Assembly: GCA_902490735.1 (NCBI GenBank)
Contig: CABUFC010000002.1
Coordinates: 1 to 64,000 of the forward strand
Length of the DNA: 64,000 bases
Reading direction: 5' to 3'
Source of the DNA: an uncultured Oscillospiraceae bacterium
Lineage (GTDB): Bacteria; Bacillota; Clostridia; Oscillospirales; Acutalibacteraceae
Position 1 is the stretch's first letter, and the number at the start of each line of letters is the position of its first letter. Of this stretch, positions 18,080 to 26,357 are shown piece after piece. The position numbers and the translations under genes are program-made. The notes below the pieces were generated by a model. That model saw nothing but the letters and a program-made list of their open reading frames with translations, was not told where the DNA came from and searched no databases.

Positions 18080-18778
18080 ATGGCGATTAATTTACATGAA
18101 GGTCACAGACAAAGAGTTAAAAAAGAATTTTTGCAAAACGGTTTTAATGACAGTACCCCTGATCATAAAATTTTAGAGTTGCTTCTTTTTTATTCAGTGC
18201 CGAGAAAAGATACTAACGAAATAGCACATAACTTAATAGAAGCTTTCGGCTCTTTTTCGGGAGTATTTAATGCTAAATACGAGGATCTATTAAAGGTTGA
18301 AGGCGTAGGTGCACAAACAGCAAGCCTAATAAAGCTGATACTTCCCGTTGCAAAACGCTATTTAGAAAGCGAAAACAGCCTTGGTATAACCTTTAAAAAC
18401 CGTGAAGACGTAGCAAAATACATAATGCATAAATATATCGGCGATAAAAAAGAGATTGCCATGATCTTGTGCTTAGATAATAAGCATAAGCTTATCTGCA
18501 CGGAAATTCTCGGCGAGGGCGAGCTTCATACTGTAAATGTAAGCGTTAGAAAAATTGTCGAACTCGCTTTAAAGCATCATGCTTCAAGTGTTGTTTTGGT
18601 GCATAATCACCCAAACGGATTTGCCGTAGCCAGCAAAGAGGATTGCAGTACCACCATTAAAATTCACCAGGCACTTTTATTTGTGGGCGTTAAACTATAC
18701 GATCATATAATAGTGGGCGGCGGCGAATACTCCCTAATGTCTAATCTGCCGGATTTTAAATTTGTTTTTAAAGATTAA
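18080..18778 (+). CDS. radC: RadC-like JAB/MPN-domain protein (UPF0758)
   Basis: The N-terminal half has helix-hairpin-helix-like residues (LLKVEGVGAQTASLIKLI, about 68-92). The C-terminal JAB domain carries the metalloprotease-type motif VLVHNHPNGFAVASKEDCST, matching the family HxHPxG...S..D. It is 232 residues, the usual length. The family was named for DNA repair but that role is disputed. ATG at 18080 follows AAGGAATAATTAA. It is the last gene of the operon. Confidence 0.9.
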   Translation: MAINLHEGHRQRVKKEFLQNGFNDSTPDHKILELLLFYSVPRKDTNEIAHNLIEAFGSFSGVFNAKYEDLLKVEGVGAQTASLIKLILPVAKRYLESENSLGITFKNREDVAKYIMHKYIGDKKEIAMILCLDNKHKLICTEILGEGELHTVNVSVRKIVELALKHHASSVVLVHNHPNGFAVASKEDCSTTIKIHQALLFVGVKLYDHIIVGGGEYSLMSNLPDFKFVFKD

Positions 18779-18819
18779 AAGGCGGGCATTTGCCTACCTT
18801 AGAACGTATAAAATATGTT

Positions 18820-18847
18820 AAAAGAGACGGGATATCCCGTCTCTTTT
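18820..18847. terminator. bidirectional terminator between radC-like gene and metK
   Basis: Perfect 28-base palindrome AAAAGAGACGGGAT / ATCCCGTCTCTTTT with T-rich tails on both strands; it overlaps the last two bases of metK. Confidence 0.85.
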
Positions 18848-20024
18848 ATTTTTCTATCGCATTTAATAGGTCTTTTGTTTTATCGGTTTTTTCCCAACGG
18901 ACGTTTAAATCCTCGCGGCCCATGTGACCGTATGAAGCCAGGTTTTTATAAATGGGATTTAATAAATCGAGAGTTTTAATAATGGCGGTCGGCCGCATAT
19001 CGAAAACCTTTTTTACGGCGTTTGCAATTTTTTCGTCGCTGTATTTGCCTGTGCCGTAAGTGTTTACGTTAATCGATACGGGACTTGCTACGCCTATTGC
19101 GTACGCAACCTGAATTTCCGCTCTTTTTGCAAGGCCTGCCGCTACAATGTTTTTTGCGGCATATCTTGCCATGTATGCGGCGCTTCTGTCAACCTTTGAC
19201 GGGTCTTTGCCGGAAAACGCACCGCCTCCGTGACGCGCCGCTCCGCCGTAGGTATCAACAATAATCTTTCTGCCGGTAAGTCCGGTGTCGCCCGTAGGGC
19301 CGCCGATTACAAAACGGCCGGTTGGATTGATGAAAATTTTTGTATTTTCGTCGCACAAACTGCCTGCTATTGGCATTATTACATGCTCTTTTATGTCTTT
19401 TTGAAGCGTTTCTAATTCAACCGAAGCCTTGTGCTGGCTGGATACTACAATTGCATCAATTCTTTTTACCTTATCGTCTTCGTATTCAACGGTCACCTGG
19501 GTTTTGCCGTCCGGGCACAAATAACCGAGCGTGCCGTTTTTGCGAACCTCTGTAAGCCTTTTTGCAAGCTTGTGTGCAAGCGAAAGACTAAGCGGCATAA
19601 ATTCGGGCGTTTCATCTGTTGCATAGCCGAACATAATGCCCTGATCGCCGGCGCCGTTTTGGTTTAATTCGTCGCCTGAATTTTCCTTGTTTTCGAGTGA
19701 ATTGTTTACGCCCATTGCAATATCGCTTGACTGCTCGTCAATAGACGTAATTACCGCGCAAGTGTTGCCGTCAAAACCGGCTTCTGCATTGTTGTATCCA
19801 ATCTCGCATACGGTTTTGCGCACGATTTTCGGAATATCTACATAGCAAGATGTAGATATTTCGCCCATAACAGTAACAACGCCGGTTGTGCAAAATGTTT
19901 CGCAGGCAACGTGCGCGTTTTTGTCCTTTTTTAAAATTTCGTCGAGTACCGCGTCGGAAATCATATCACAGACCTTGTCCGGATGACCTTCCGTTACCGA
20001 CTCAGAAGTAAATAGCCATTTCAT
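18846..20024 (-). CDS. metK: S-adenosylmethionine synthetase
   Basis: Makes SAM from methionine and ATP. Motifs: FTSESVTEGHPDKVCDMISD at the N-terminus (ATP/metal), GAGDQGIMFGYATDETPE and the lysine-rich GGGAFSGKDPSKVDRSAAY. It is 392 residues, full length. It sits behind a SAM-I riboswitch with its own terminator, so product SAM represses the gene. AAGGAG is immediately after the terminator T-run. Confidence 0.98.
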   Translation of the reverse strand: MKWLFTSESVTEGHPDKVCDMISDAVLDEILKKDKNAHVACETFCTTGVVTVMGEISTSCYVDIPKIVRKTVCEIGYNNAEAGFDGNTCAVITSIDEQSSDIAMGVNNSLENKENSGDELNQNGAGDQGIMFGYATDETPEFMPLSLSLAHKLAKRLTEVRKNGTLGYLCPDGKTQVTVEYEDDKVKRIDAIVVSSQHKASVELETLQKDIKEHVIMPIAGSLCDENTKIFINPTGRFVIGGPTGDTGLTGRKIIVDTYGGAARHGGGAFSGKDPSKVDRSAAYMARYAAKNIVAAGLAKRAEIQVAYAIGVASPVSINVNTYGTGKYSDEKIANAVKKVFDMRPTAIIKTLDLLNPIYKNLASYGHMGREDLNVRWEKTDKTKDLLNAIEK

Positions 20025-20034
20025 AATTTTCTCC

Positions 20035-20068
20035 TTAAAAAATTCCGCTTACCAAAAGAAGCGGAATT
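20035..20068 (-). terminator. SAM riboswitch expression-platform terminator
   Basis: On the minus strand AATTCCGCTT / AAGCGGAATT with an 8-base loop and six T residues, directly before the metK ribosome site. Confidence 0.9.
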
Positions 20069-20071
20069 AAA

Positions 20072-20163
20072 CCTCATCTTTCGGATAAACCGCAGGATTT
20101 GGCACCTTGAGTAATCAGGTTGCCGGGCATCAAAGGGCCTGTCCCTCCGCCGCTCTTGATAAG
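20072..20163 (-). promoter_or_regulatory. SAM-I (S-box) riboswitch upstream of metK
   Basis: The minus strand shows the S-box core: CTTATCAAGAG, GGCGGAGGGAC, GGCCC, TGATGCCCGGCAACC and the closing GAAAGATGAGG. SAM binding should favour the downstream terminator and switch metK off. Confidence 0.97.
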
Positions 20164-20185
20164 GGAATATTTAATTTGCTAATAT

Positions 20186-20213
20186 ATTTTAACACAAAAA
20201 AACCGTTTGTCAA
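20186..20213 (-). promoter_or_regulatory. sigma-A promoter of metK
   Basis: On the minus strand TTGACA (20213-20208), 16 bases, TAAAAT (20191-20186), placing the start of transcription just ahead of the S-box. Confidence 0.8.
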
Positions 20214-20217
20214 TAGG

Positions 20218-20799
20218 TTATTGCTTTTTAAGTATGGGGGACAGTTTTTTGTAAATTAAAGCGCATATTACCGAGTCGATCAATCCTTTGGCAAAAGTAA
20301 ACGGCATATTAAATATTATAAGTGATTTTAAAAGGGTATCGGAAGCCGGTAAAATAAGTTTATACATTCCTACTATTGCTTCCATGGGGAAACCTATTTG
20401 CTCGTATAACGGATAAATAATTAAAAAGTTTGATAGTACGCTGAATACCGCCATTGATAAAGCACCGATAAGAGAACCGATTAATGCGGTTTTTTTAGAT
20501 TTGTTTTTCTTATAAATAAACCCTGCCACCAGTACAAAAACCGCGCCAAGCATAAAGTTGGACAGTTCTCCTATGCCGAGAGTTGAAGTGATTGTAAGAT
20601 GTAAAAGATTTTTTACAAGGCAAGCAAGAACCCCGTATATCGGGCCAAAACAAAAAGAACAAATAAGCGCCGGCAGATCCGAAAAATCAAATTTAATAAA
20701 CGAAGGTATTAAAAACGGCAGAGGAAACTCCAAAAACATTAAAATAAAACCTATTACGCCAAAAAGAGAACTTACAAGTAAAGCTCTGGTATTTTTCAA
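20218..20799 (-). CDS. ribU: riboflavin ECF transporter S component
   Basis: Membrane protein of 193 residues with about six hydrophobic helices. The motif FDFSDLPALICSFCFGPIYG near residue 40 is the RibU/ECF S-component pattern. It binds riboflavin and works with a shared EcfA-EcfA'-EcfT energising module, which is not in this window. It starts at TTG with GGGGG 8 bases upstream. It lies behind an FMN riboswitch, which supports the riboflavin assignment. Confidence 0.92.
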   Translation of the reverse strand: MKNTRALLVSSLFGVIGFILMFLEFPLPFLIPSFIKFDFSDLPALICSFCFGPIYGVLACLVKNLLHLTITSTLGIGELSNFMLGAVFVLVAGFIYKKNKSKKTALIGSLIGALSMAVFSVLSNFLIIYPLYEQIGFPMEAIVGMYKLILPASDTLLKSLIIFNMPFTFAKGLIDSVICALIYKKLSPILKKQ

Positions 20800-20811
20800 A
20801 ATAAAACCCCC

Positions 20812-20839
20812 AAAAAAAGCCCCTACTATTTGTAGGGGC
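20812..20839 (-). terminator. FMN riboswitch terminator
   Basis: Minus strand GCCCCTAC-AAATA-GTAGGGGC then seven T residues, just before the ribU ribosome site. Confidence 0.9.
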
Positions 20840-20854
20840 GAAAATTTACATAAA

Positions 20855-20959
20855 ATCTTCTTTCATCCGGACTGTACCGTCGGTTTTGGAATTTCACCAA
20901 ATCAGCTTGCGCTCGCAGACTTTAACTGCCGGTGGGGAATTGCACCCCGCCCCGAAGAT
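20855..20959 (-). promoter_or_regulatory. FMN (RFN element) riboswitch upstream of ribU
   Basis: Minus strand holds the RFN core: ATCTTCGGGGCGGGGTG, AATTCCCCACCGGCAGT, GAGCGC, a P5 hairpin, CCGACGGTACAGTCCGGATG and the closing GAAAGAAGAT. FMN should terminate transcription of ribU. Confidence 0.97.
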
Positions 20960-20972
20960 ATATTTCTATTAC

Positions 20973-21001
20973 AGTATATAACGATGTACGCCTTTTGTCA
21001 A
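20973..21001 (-). promoter_or_regulatory. sigma-A promoter of ribU
   Basis: Minus strand TTGACA (21001-20996), 17 bases, TATACT (20978-20973). The -35 box begins 3 bases after the mntP stop codon. Confidence 0.8.
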
Positions 21002-21003
21002 CC

Positions 21004-21579
21004 TTAACCGCCGAAAAAGCTGTGTTCAATAAGAATTTTGGCGCCGATTATTATTAATATCAAGCCGCCGACGATTTCAGCTTTGCGCTGCAAACGCTCG
21101 CCGAACTTTTTACCGATAAGCACACCCGTGCTTGACAATAAAAATGTTATTATGCCTATAATTGCGGCGCTTTGGTATATACTTAAACCTTTGTTGTTTT
21201 CTAAAAATGCAAAGGTTATTCCAACGGCTAAAGCGTCAATGCTTGTAGCTATACTAAGTAAAAGCATTTCTCCAACCTTTAAAGAGTCGTTATTGCCGCT
21301 AAAATCATCTTTTAATGCTTCGTAAATCATTTTACCGCCTAAAAACACAAGCAGTAAAAAGGCAAGAATATGGTCGTATCTTTTTATGTATTCGGCAAAT
21401 GTAGTTCCTAAAAGATATCCGATTATCGGCATGCCCGCCTGAAAAATTCCAAAATAAAGGCCAACGGTAATTGTGTTTTTAGCATTAATCTTTTTAAATG
21501 ACAGCCCTTTGCAGACCGATACCGCAAAGGCGTCCATAGAAAGACCAATACCGATAAAAATAACCTCTACAAGGCTCAT
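21004..21579 (-). CDS. mntP: manganese efflux pump MntP
   Basis: Six-helix membrane protein of 191 residues. The two paired aspartate motifs of MntP are intact: IGLSMDAFAVSVCKG near residue 12 and ATSIDALAVGITFAF near residue 110. MntP exports Mn(II). It follows argS by 11 bases and is last in the murI-DUF1934-argS-mntP run. No yybP-ykoY manganese riboswitch is visible upstream. Confidence 0.92.
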   Translation of the reverse strand: MSLVEVIFIGIGLSMDAFAVSVCKGLSFKKINAKNTITVGLYFGIFQAGMPIIGYLLGTTFAEYIKRYDHILAFLLLVFLGGKMIYEALKDDFSGNNDSLKVGEMLLLSIATSIDALAVGITFAFLENNKGLSIYQSAAIIGIITFLLSSTGVLIGKKFGERLQRKAEIVGGLILIIIGAKILIEHSFFGG

Positions 21580-21590
21580 AAAGCACTTCC

Positions 21591-23276
21591 TTACATTGAT
21601 TCAGGTGCGTCGATTTTTAAAATAGAAAAACAGTTTTTAAGAACAATTTGCGTCGCTAAACAAAGAGATAGTCTTGCCATCATAAGCTTTTCGTCATCGC
21701 ACTTTACGCGACAAGCATTATAGAATTTATGAAAAAGCGTGGCGGTTTCGTAAGCATATTTTGTGATTTTTGAAGGATCCAAAGCGGCAGCAGAAGCCTC
21801 AATTTCGCCTGTAAATGCCGCAATATGCCTTATAAGGGCGCGCTCGTTTGTATCGTTTAGCAAATTAAGATCATCCTGTTTTGGACGGATGTATGATATG
21901 CCGTCTGCTTTAAGATTTTTAATAATGCTGCAAATTCTTGCATGGGCATACTGAATATAGTATACCGGATTTTCGCTGGATTCTTCCACGGCCAAATCCA
22001 AATCGAATTCCAAGTGTGTGTTTGGCTCTTTAGAATTAAAAAAGTAGCGTGCAGCGTCGAGCGGAACTTCGTCTAATAAGGTGGATAAAGTTATTGCCTT
22101 TCCGGAGCGTTTTGATAATTTGTATGTCTCACCGTTTTTAATAAGGCGAACCATCTGCATTATTACCGGTTTTAAATTATCTGCAGGGGCGCCAATGGCA
22201 GTAAGCGCCGCTTTAAGGCGCGGCACATAGCCGTGATGATCGGCTCCGAGAACGTCAACCGCTAAGTCGAATTTTCTTGTTACAAGCTTATCATAATGAT
22301 ATGCAATGTCCGGAACCAAATATGTTGGAATACCGTCTGCACGTACTAAAACCCTGTCCTTTTCATCGCCAAAAAGCGAAGATTTAAGCCACAAAGCTCC
22401 GTCCTCTTCGTAGGTATAACCGCTTGCAATTAGCTTTTCGATAATTTCTTTAACCTTACCGCCTTTGTGCAGATTGCTTTCAAAATACCAGTTGTCGTAA
22501 ACTATACGGTATTTTAAAAGATCGGCTTTTAATGCGGCAATGTTTTTCGGAAGCGCAAAGTCGCAAAGAGCGTTTCGTCGTTCTTCAACGCTTGAATTTA
22601 CGTATGTATCACCGTAAATCTCTTTAAACTCTTTTGCGTGCTCGGTTATATCTTCGCCTAAATAACAATCCTCGGGCATTTCAACCGAGCTGTCAAACAA
22701 CTGCAGGTAGCGGGCTTCCAAGGAAACCTTAAATTTGTTTATCTGATTGCCAAAATCGTTAACGTAAAACTCCCTTTTTGTATCGTACCCTGCATAACTT
22801 AACACAGAAGCAAGGCAGTCCCCTAAAGCGCCTCCGCGGGCATTGCCTATGTGCATGGGGCCTGTGGGGTTTGCCGATACAAATTCAACAAGTGCAGTTT
22901 TTCCTTTATAAATATCGCTTTTTCCGTATTCGTCTTTTTTGTCAAGACAATCATCTATAATCGATGAAAAAAAGCTGTCGTTCAAAAAAAAGTTTAAAAA
23001 ACCGGGGCCTGCGGTCTCTGCTTTTTTAATAAGGCCTTCATTGTTTAAATTTTCAATTAATATGTCGGCAATTTCGCGCGGGCTTTTATGAAGCGGCTTT
23101 GCCCAAACCATGGCCACATTTGAAGCATAGTCTCCGTTTGAAGTGTCCTGCGGCACTTCAATATTAAAGCTTGGAAGCGGGCTTTCTGCTAATTGCCCGT
23201 TTGCAACGGCGCGTCCGGCAGCGTCCATAATTATAAATTTTAATTCTTTTATTGTATCTTTAACTATTAACGACAT
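21591..23276 (-). CDS. argS: arginyl-tRNA synthetase
   Basis: Class I synthetase charging tRNA-Arg. The HIGH-type motif is ANPTGPMHIGNARGGALGD (about residue 125). KMSKS is replaced by YKLSKRSGKAITL, as is common in this enzyme. The C-terminal DALR anticodon domain is seen at HARICSII onward. It is 561 residues. It directly follows the DUF1934 gene, an order also found in B. subtilis (ywiB-argS). Confidence 0.97.
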   Translation of the reverse strand: MSLIVKDTIKELKFIIMDAAGRAVANGQLAESPLPSFNIEVPQDTSNGDYASNVAMVWAKPLHKSPREIADILIENLNNEGLIKKAETAGPGFLNFFLNDSFFSSIIDDCLDKKDEYGKSDIYKGKTALVEFVSANPTGPMHIGNARGGALGDCLASVLSYAGYDTKREFYVNDFGNQINKFKVSLEARYLQLFDSSVEMPEDCYLGEDITEHAKEFKEIYGDTYVNSSVEERRNALCDFALPKNIAALKADLLKYRIVYDNWYFESNLHKGGKVKEIIEKLIASGYTYEEDGALWLKSSLFGDEKDRVLVRADGIPTYLVPDIAYHYDKLVTRKFDLAVDVLGADHHGYVPRLKAALTAIGAPADNLKPVIMQMVRLIKNGETYKLSKRSGKAITLSTLLDEVPLDAARYFFNSKEPNTHLEFDLDLAVEESSENPVYYIQYAHARICSIIKNLKADGISYIRPKQDDLNLLNDTNERALIRHIAAFTGEIEASAAALDPSKITKYAYETATLFHKFYNACRVKCDDEKLMMARLSLCLATQIVLKNCFSILKIDAPESM

Positions 23277-23278
23277 TT

Positions 23279-23704
23279 TTAATTGACCGCCTTGATGTTT
23301 ATTTCTATTTCGTTTTCACTTATTAGTCCCGAATTTATATCTAATGTGTATTTCATAAAAATATCGCCGCCGTCAGGCGTCAACCGGTTATCAAGCTCAA
23401 CGCCGAAAACACCGACAGTCATATTCCCGTAAGGAGTAGTGTAAATACAAAGATGTCGCTTGTCTTTTTCGACCATAAGCTTGTGTTCGAGTATGCCCTT
23501 TCGCTCGATAGTCACTAATCCGTTATAAAAAGCTTTTAAGGTTGCGGTAACGCCGTTTACTCCGACGCTCATGCTGTCGTCATATGTAACCGACACACCG
23601 TCGGTAGCGCTTTTTAAGCTTCCTATGGCGCACACCTCTGTTACGTCAACATCTTTGCCCTCGGTAAAGCTTTTACCTTTTATAGTCACTACTACATTCT
23701 TCAT
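23279..23704 (-). CDS. DUF1934 beta-barrel protein (YwiB-like)
   Basis: A 141-residue soluble protein with alternating beta-strand patterns. It matches the DUF1934/YwiB calycin-like family by length and by fixed position immediately before argS. Residues such as ERKGILEHKLMVEKDKRH and TPYGNMTVGVFG fit the family. No catalytic residue is known and the function is not established. CGGAG precedes the ATG. Confidence 0.8.
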   Translation of the reverse strand: MKNVVVTIKGKSFTEGKDVDVTEVCAIGSLKSATDGVSVTYDDSMSVGVNGVTATLKAFYNGLVTIERKGILEHKLMVEKDKRHLCIYTTPYGNMTVGVFGVELDNRLTPDGGDIFMKYTLDINSGLISENEIEINIKAVN

Positions 23705-23715
23705 TATATGCTCCG

Positions 23716-24522
23716 TTAATTAATATCAATTAATAAAGCGCCGCCCGTTATATCTTCGCCCAAAATAGCCTTTGCTTGGTCGCAAAAAGCATCCGGATGG
23801 TCGCTGACATAAAATTCTGTTATGCCGTCGGTATTTTCGCTATTTAACATGCTGTTCTGCTCTAAATACTTTTTAACAACAATGCTTAATTCTTCGCCGG
23901 GATTAATTAGTTTTACAGAATGTTCAAAATAATCGTCAATAGCATCATATAACGCCGGGTAATGGGTGCAGCCTAAAATAAGCGTGTCACATCCAAAATC
24001 TTTTAAATCTTTTAAATATCTTGAAACGATTTCTTTTACTACAATGTCGTCTTTATTGGTTAAACCGTTTTCCACAAGTGGCACAAAAAGCGGACAGGAG
24101 GCAGCCAAAACATCGAATTTCCCAATCTTTAAAAGCTCTTTTTTATGGGCGTTTGAGTTTACTGTGGCAACGGTGCCGATAACCCCGATTTTTTTGGTGC
24201 GTGTGGCTTTTGCCGCAGCAATAGCCGCAGGCGTTATCATTTCGAAAAAAGGAACCGGCAAATTTTTACCGCTTTTATCTGTTAAAGACGAAACCGTTCC
24301 GCACGCTGCAATTATAAGCTTAACATCTTTAGTAAGTAAAAAAGTCTCATCTTCTAAGGCGTATTTTAAAATGGTTTCTTTACTGCGATTGCCGTAAGGA
24401 ACACGGCCGGTGTCGCCGAAATATATAAAGTTTTCATTAGGCAAAACCTTTTTTAGCTCTTTAAATACCGTAAGCCCGCCCAGTCCCGAATCAAATACGC
24501 CGATAGGCTTGTTGTTACTCAT
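23716..24522 (-). CDS. murI: glutamate racemase
   Basis: Converts L- to D-glutamate for peptidoglycan. The start NKPIGVFDSGLGGLTVF is the family signature. Both catalytic cysteines are present: IIAACGTVSSL (about residue 72) and ILGCTHYPAL (about residue 185). The first motif reads CGT where many enzymes have CNT. YFGDTGRVPYGNRS is also diagnostic. It is 268 residues, full length, and heads the DUF1934-argS-mntP run. Confidence 0.95.
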   Translation of the reverse strand: MSNNKPIGVFDSGLGGLTVFKELKKVLPNENFIYFGDTGRVPYGNRSKETILKYALEDETFLLTKDVKLIIAACGTVSSLTDKSGKNLPVPFFEMITPAAIAAAKATRTKKIGVIGTVATVNSNAHKKELLKIGKFDVLAASCPLFVPLVENGLTNKDDIVVKEIVSRYLKDLKDFGCDTLILGCTHYPALYDAIDDYFEHSVKLINPGEELSIVVKKYLEQNSMLNSENTDGITEFYVSDHPDAFCDQAKAILGEDITGGALLIDIN

Positions 24523-24589
24523 ATTACACCGCCTTGCTATTAACTAATATATAATACCATAAATGACGAAATTATTCAACCAAAATTAG

Positions 24590-24796
24590 TCAAATGTTCA
24601 TTTCTTTTTTGTCGGTGCGCTCTAATAAATAATCCAGTGATACGTTAAAATAGTTTGCAAAAGCTATTAAGGTTTTGTAATCGGCCTGGCGTTCACCGGT
24701 TTCGTATCTGCTTATGCTGTTTTGATTCATGCCAAGATCCATTGCAAGTTTAAGTTGTGAAATGCCTTTAGATACTCTAAGGTCTCTTAATCTCAT
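24590..24796 (-). CDS. XRE-family helix-turn-helix regulator
   Basis: A 68-residue protein that is nearly all one Cro/C1-type HTH domain: ISQLKLAMDLGMNQNSISRYETGER covers the two recognition helices. There is no ligand domain. It is divergent from a DUF4190 membrane protein gene across 79 bases holding two palindromic sites, so it is probably a local repressor of that gene and possibly of itself. GGGGGAT lies before the ATG. Confidence 0.85.
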   Translation of the reverse strand: MRLRDLRVSKGISQLKLAMDLGMNQNSISRYETGERQADYKTLIAFANYFNVSLDYLLERTDKKEMNI

Positions 24797-24808
24797 ATTG
24801 TATCCCCC

Positions 24809-24837
24809 TTGACTTTATTATCCCAATTTGGTATAAT
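24809..24837 (+). promoter_or_regulatory. sigma-A promoter of the DUF4190 gene
   Basis: TTGACT (24809-24814), exactly 17 bases, TATAAT (24832-24837): a near-consensus promoter with an operator-like site in the spacer. Confidence 0.85.
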
Positions 24838-24860
24838 GAAAATATCCCAAATCGGGATAT
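24819..24860. promoter_or_regulatory. two palindromic operator-like sites, probably for the XRE regulator
   Basis: Site 1 TATCCCAATTTGGTATA (24819-24835) overlaps the spacer and -10 box. Site 2 ATATCCC-AAATC-GGGATAT (24842-24860) covers the likely start of transcription. Both share the half-site ATCCCAA. Binding would block the promoter directly. Confidence 0.65.
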
Positions 24861-24875
24861 ATAAGGAGGAATAAT

Positions 24876-25502
24876 ATGGAAAATCAAAATTCAAACAAAA
24901 AAAGCGGGTTTGCGGTAACATCTTTGGTACTTGGAATTATTTCATTGGTTTTTTCTTTTGTGCCGTTTATTAATTATGTGAGTTACGTATTAGGCATACT
25001 GTCAGTCATCTTCGGAATAGTGGCATTAGCAACGAAACAACGACTGGGATTAAGTATAGCGGGCTTTGTAACGGGATTTTTAAGTTTAGTAATTGCTATT
25101 TATATGACTGTTGTTGCTATAAATGCCGTCGGTGCTATAAAAGACGTCGTCCCAGAAATCAATAAAAGCTTGAATAACCTTGACGGCTCAAACACAAGTG
25201 AAATATTGGAAAACAATGTTAATGTTGTTTTTGGTGAATTTAACGTTAAAAACGATAGTTTTATTACAAACACATCTTTGCCGGTTACAGTAAAAAATAT
25301 ATCCGATGAGAAAAAATCATTTATGATACAAATTGAAGCAGTTAACAGTGATGGTTCTCGAATTGCAGATGACACAATTTATGTTTCTGATTTAAATAGC
25401 AATCAATCACAAAAATTTGAAGCATTTACTTTAGTATCAAGTGATAAGGTTGACGCTTTAAAAAAAGCAACATTTAAAGTTTTAGAAGTTTCAATGTATT
25501 AA
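24876..25502 (+). CDS. DUF4190 membrane protein with C-terminal FxLYD-like domain
   Basis: Residues ~10-85 hold about three hydrophobic segments with the DUF4190 pattern (AVTSLVLGIISLV and GILSVIFGIVALATKQRLGL). A short linker leads to a soluble domain (about 115-208) that resembles FxLYD-type beta domains (VKNISDEKKSFMIQIEAV). The protein is 208 residues. Function is unknown. The gene looks more AT-rich than its neighbours. The strong promoter and flanking palindromes suggest it is the main target of the divergent XRE regulator. Confidence 0.75.
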   Translation: MENQNSNKKSGFAVTSLVLGIISLVFSFVPFINYVSYVLGILSVIFGIVALATKQRLGLSIAGFVTGFLSLVIAIYMTVVAINAVGAIKDVVPEINKSLNNLDGSNTSEILENNVNVVFGEFNVKNDSFITNTSLPVTVKNISDEKKSFMIQIEAVNSDGSRIADDTIYVSDLNSNQSQKFEAFTLVSSDKVDALKKATFKVLEVSMY

Positions 25503-25538
25503 AGGATAAAAAAGCATTTTTTAAAAATATATAATAAT

Positions 25539-25566
25539 CCGCTCTTGACAAAGGGCGGTTTTTTTT
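25539..25566 (+). terminator. terminator after DUF4190 gene, overlapping the thiT promoter
   Basis: CCGCTC (25539-25544) pairs with GGGCGG (25553-25558) around the loop TTGACAAA, then eight T residues. One pair is G-T. The loop holds the -35 box of the next promoter. Confidence 0.6.
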
Positions 25567-25573
25567 ATAAAAT
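25545..25573 (+). promoter_or_regulatory. sigma-A promoter of thiT
   Basis: TTGACA (25545-25550), 17 bases, TAAAAT (25568-25573), ahead of the TPP riboswitch. Confidence 0.8.
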
Positions 25574-25589
25574 ATATATGACAATTAAA

Positions 25590-25688
25590 TTATCGGGGAG
25601 CTGGGCAACCGGCTGAGAATGGTTTTTACCTAAACCCGTGGCTTTTGCCTGAACCTGATGCGGATAATGCCGCCGTAGGAAATGATAA
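25590..25688 (+). promoter_or_regulatory. TPP (THI element) riboswitch upstream of thiT
   Basis: Closing stem TTATC/GATAA; core motifs CGGGGAGC, CCGGCTGAGA, ACCCGTGG, CTGAACCTGATGCGGATAAT and GCCGCCGTAGGAAA. TPP should favour the terminator that follows. Confidence 0.95.
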
Positions 25689-25694
25689 TGTTTT

Positions 25695-25727
25695 ACGGAC
25701 GGAATTTTTCGTCCGTTTAATTTTTTT
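25695..25727 (+). terminator. TPP riboswitch terminator
   Basis: ACGGACG / CGTCCGT stem with an 8-base loop, then TTAATTTTTTT, 14 bases before the thiT start. Confidence 0.9.
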
Positions 25728-25740
25728 AGGGGGAGAAAAA

Positions 25741-26298
25741 ATGATAAACACAAAAAAACTAACGCTTAGCGCTATTTTTATAGCACTTAGCACCGTACTT
25801 AGCTTAATTACTATTATTAAAATGCCGATGGGCGGCACCGTTACGCCCTTTTCGATGCTTCCGGTAATTTTGCTTGCAATTATTTACGGCACGCCGTGGG
25901 GTCTTTTCTGCTGTTTTGTTTACGCCATAATTCAACTTGCATTAGGCCTTTCGGACATACTTTCCTGGGGACTCACACCCGCAGTATTAATCGGCTCGAT
26001 AATTTTGGATTATCTTGTGCCGTTTACGCTTTTAGGCCTTGCCGGAGTTTTTAGAAAGAAAGGAGCTATCGGCATTATAGGCGGAACAGTAATGGTCGTA
26101 TTTATAAGATTTTGCTGCCATTTCTTATCCGGATATATCTTGTTTGCGACCTTTGCCGATAATATGACTCCGTTTGTGTATTCGCTTGTGTATAATGGAA
26201 GTTATATGCTGCCGGAGTTAATTCTTACAACCCTTGGCGCCTTTGTTTTATATCAAACCAAAGCGCTTGAAAAAATATTAAACTTGACTGCACAATAA
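25741..26298 (+). CDS. thiT: thiamin ECF transporter S component
   Basis: Membrane protein of 185 residues with about six helices, starting MINTKKLTLSAIFIALSTVL, the usual ECF S-component N-terminus. The TPP riboswitch and the C-terminal part (YNGSYMLPELILT) support ThiT. It would bind thiamin for a shared ECF module encoded elsewhere. The ATG at 25741 follows GGGGGAG; an upstream in-frame ATG at 25645 lies inside the riboswitch and is rejected. Confidence 0.93.
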   Translation: MINTKKLTLSAIFIALSTVLSLITIIKMPMGGTVTPFSMLPVILLAIIYGTPWGLFCCFVYAIIQLALGLSDILSWGLTPAVLIGSIILDYLVPFTLLGLAGVFRKKGAIGIIGGTVMVVFIRFCCHFLSGYILFATFADNMTPFVYSLVYNGSYMLPELILTTLGAFVLYQTKALEKILNLTAQ

Positions 26299-26310
26299 AA
26301 ATTTTGTAAA

Positions 26311-26345
26311 ATAAAGCCAAAGCGAATTGCTTTGGCTTTATTTTA
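26311..26345 (+). terminator. intrinsic terminator after thiT
   Basis: 13-bp stem ATAAAGCCAAAGC / GCTTTGGCTTTAT with loop GAATT and a T-run. Confidence 0.9.
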
Positions 26346-26357
26346 GGATGTGAAAAC

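Noticed and set aside
20558..21007. Long plus-strand open frame across ribU and the FMN riboswitch
   Set aside because: It is antisense to ribU and to the riboswitch, lacks a ribosome site and its product resembles nothing.
21580..21600. yybP-ykoY manganese riboswitch for mntP
   Set aside because: Only 11 bases separate argS and mntP, and no such fold is present.
23966..24397. Plus-strand open frame opposite murI
   Set aside because: Mirror frame of a well-conserved gene; no ribosome site or promoter.
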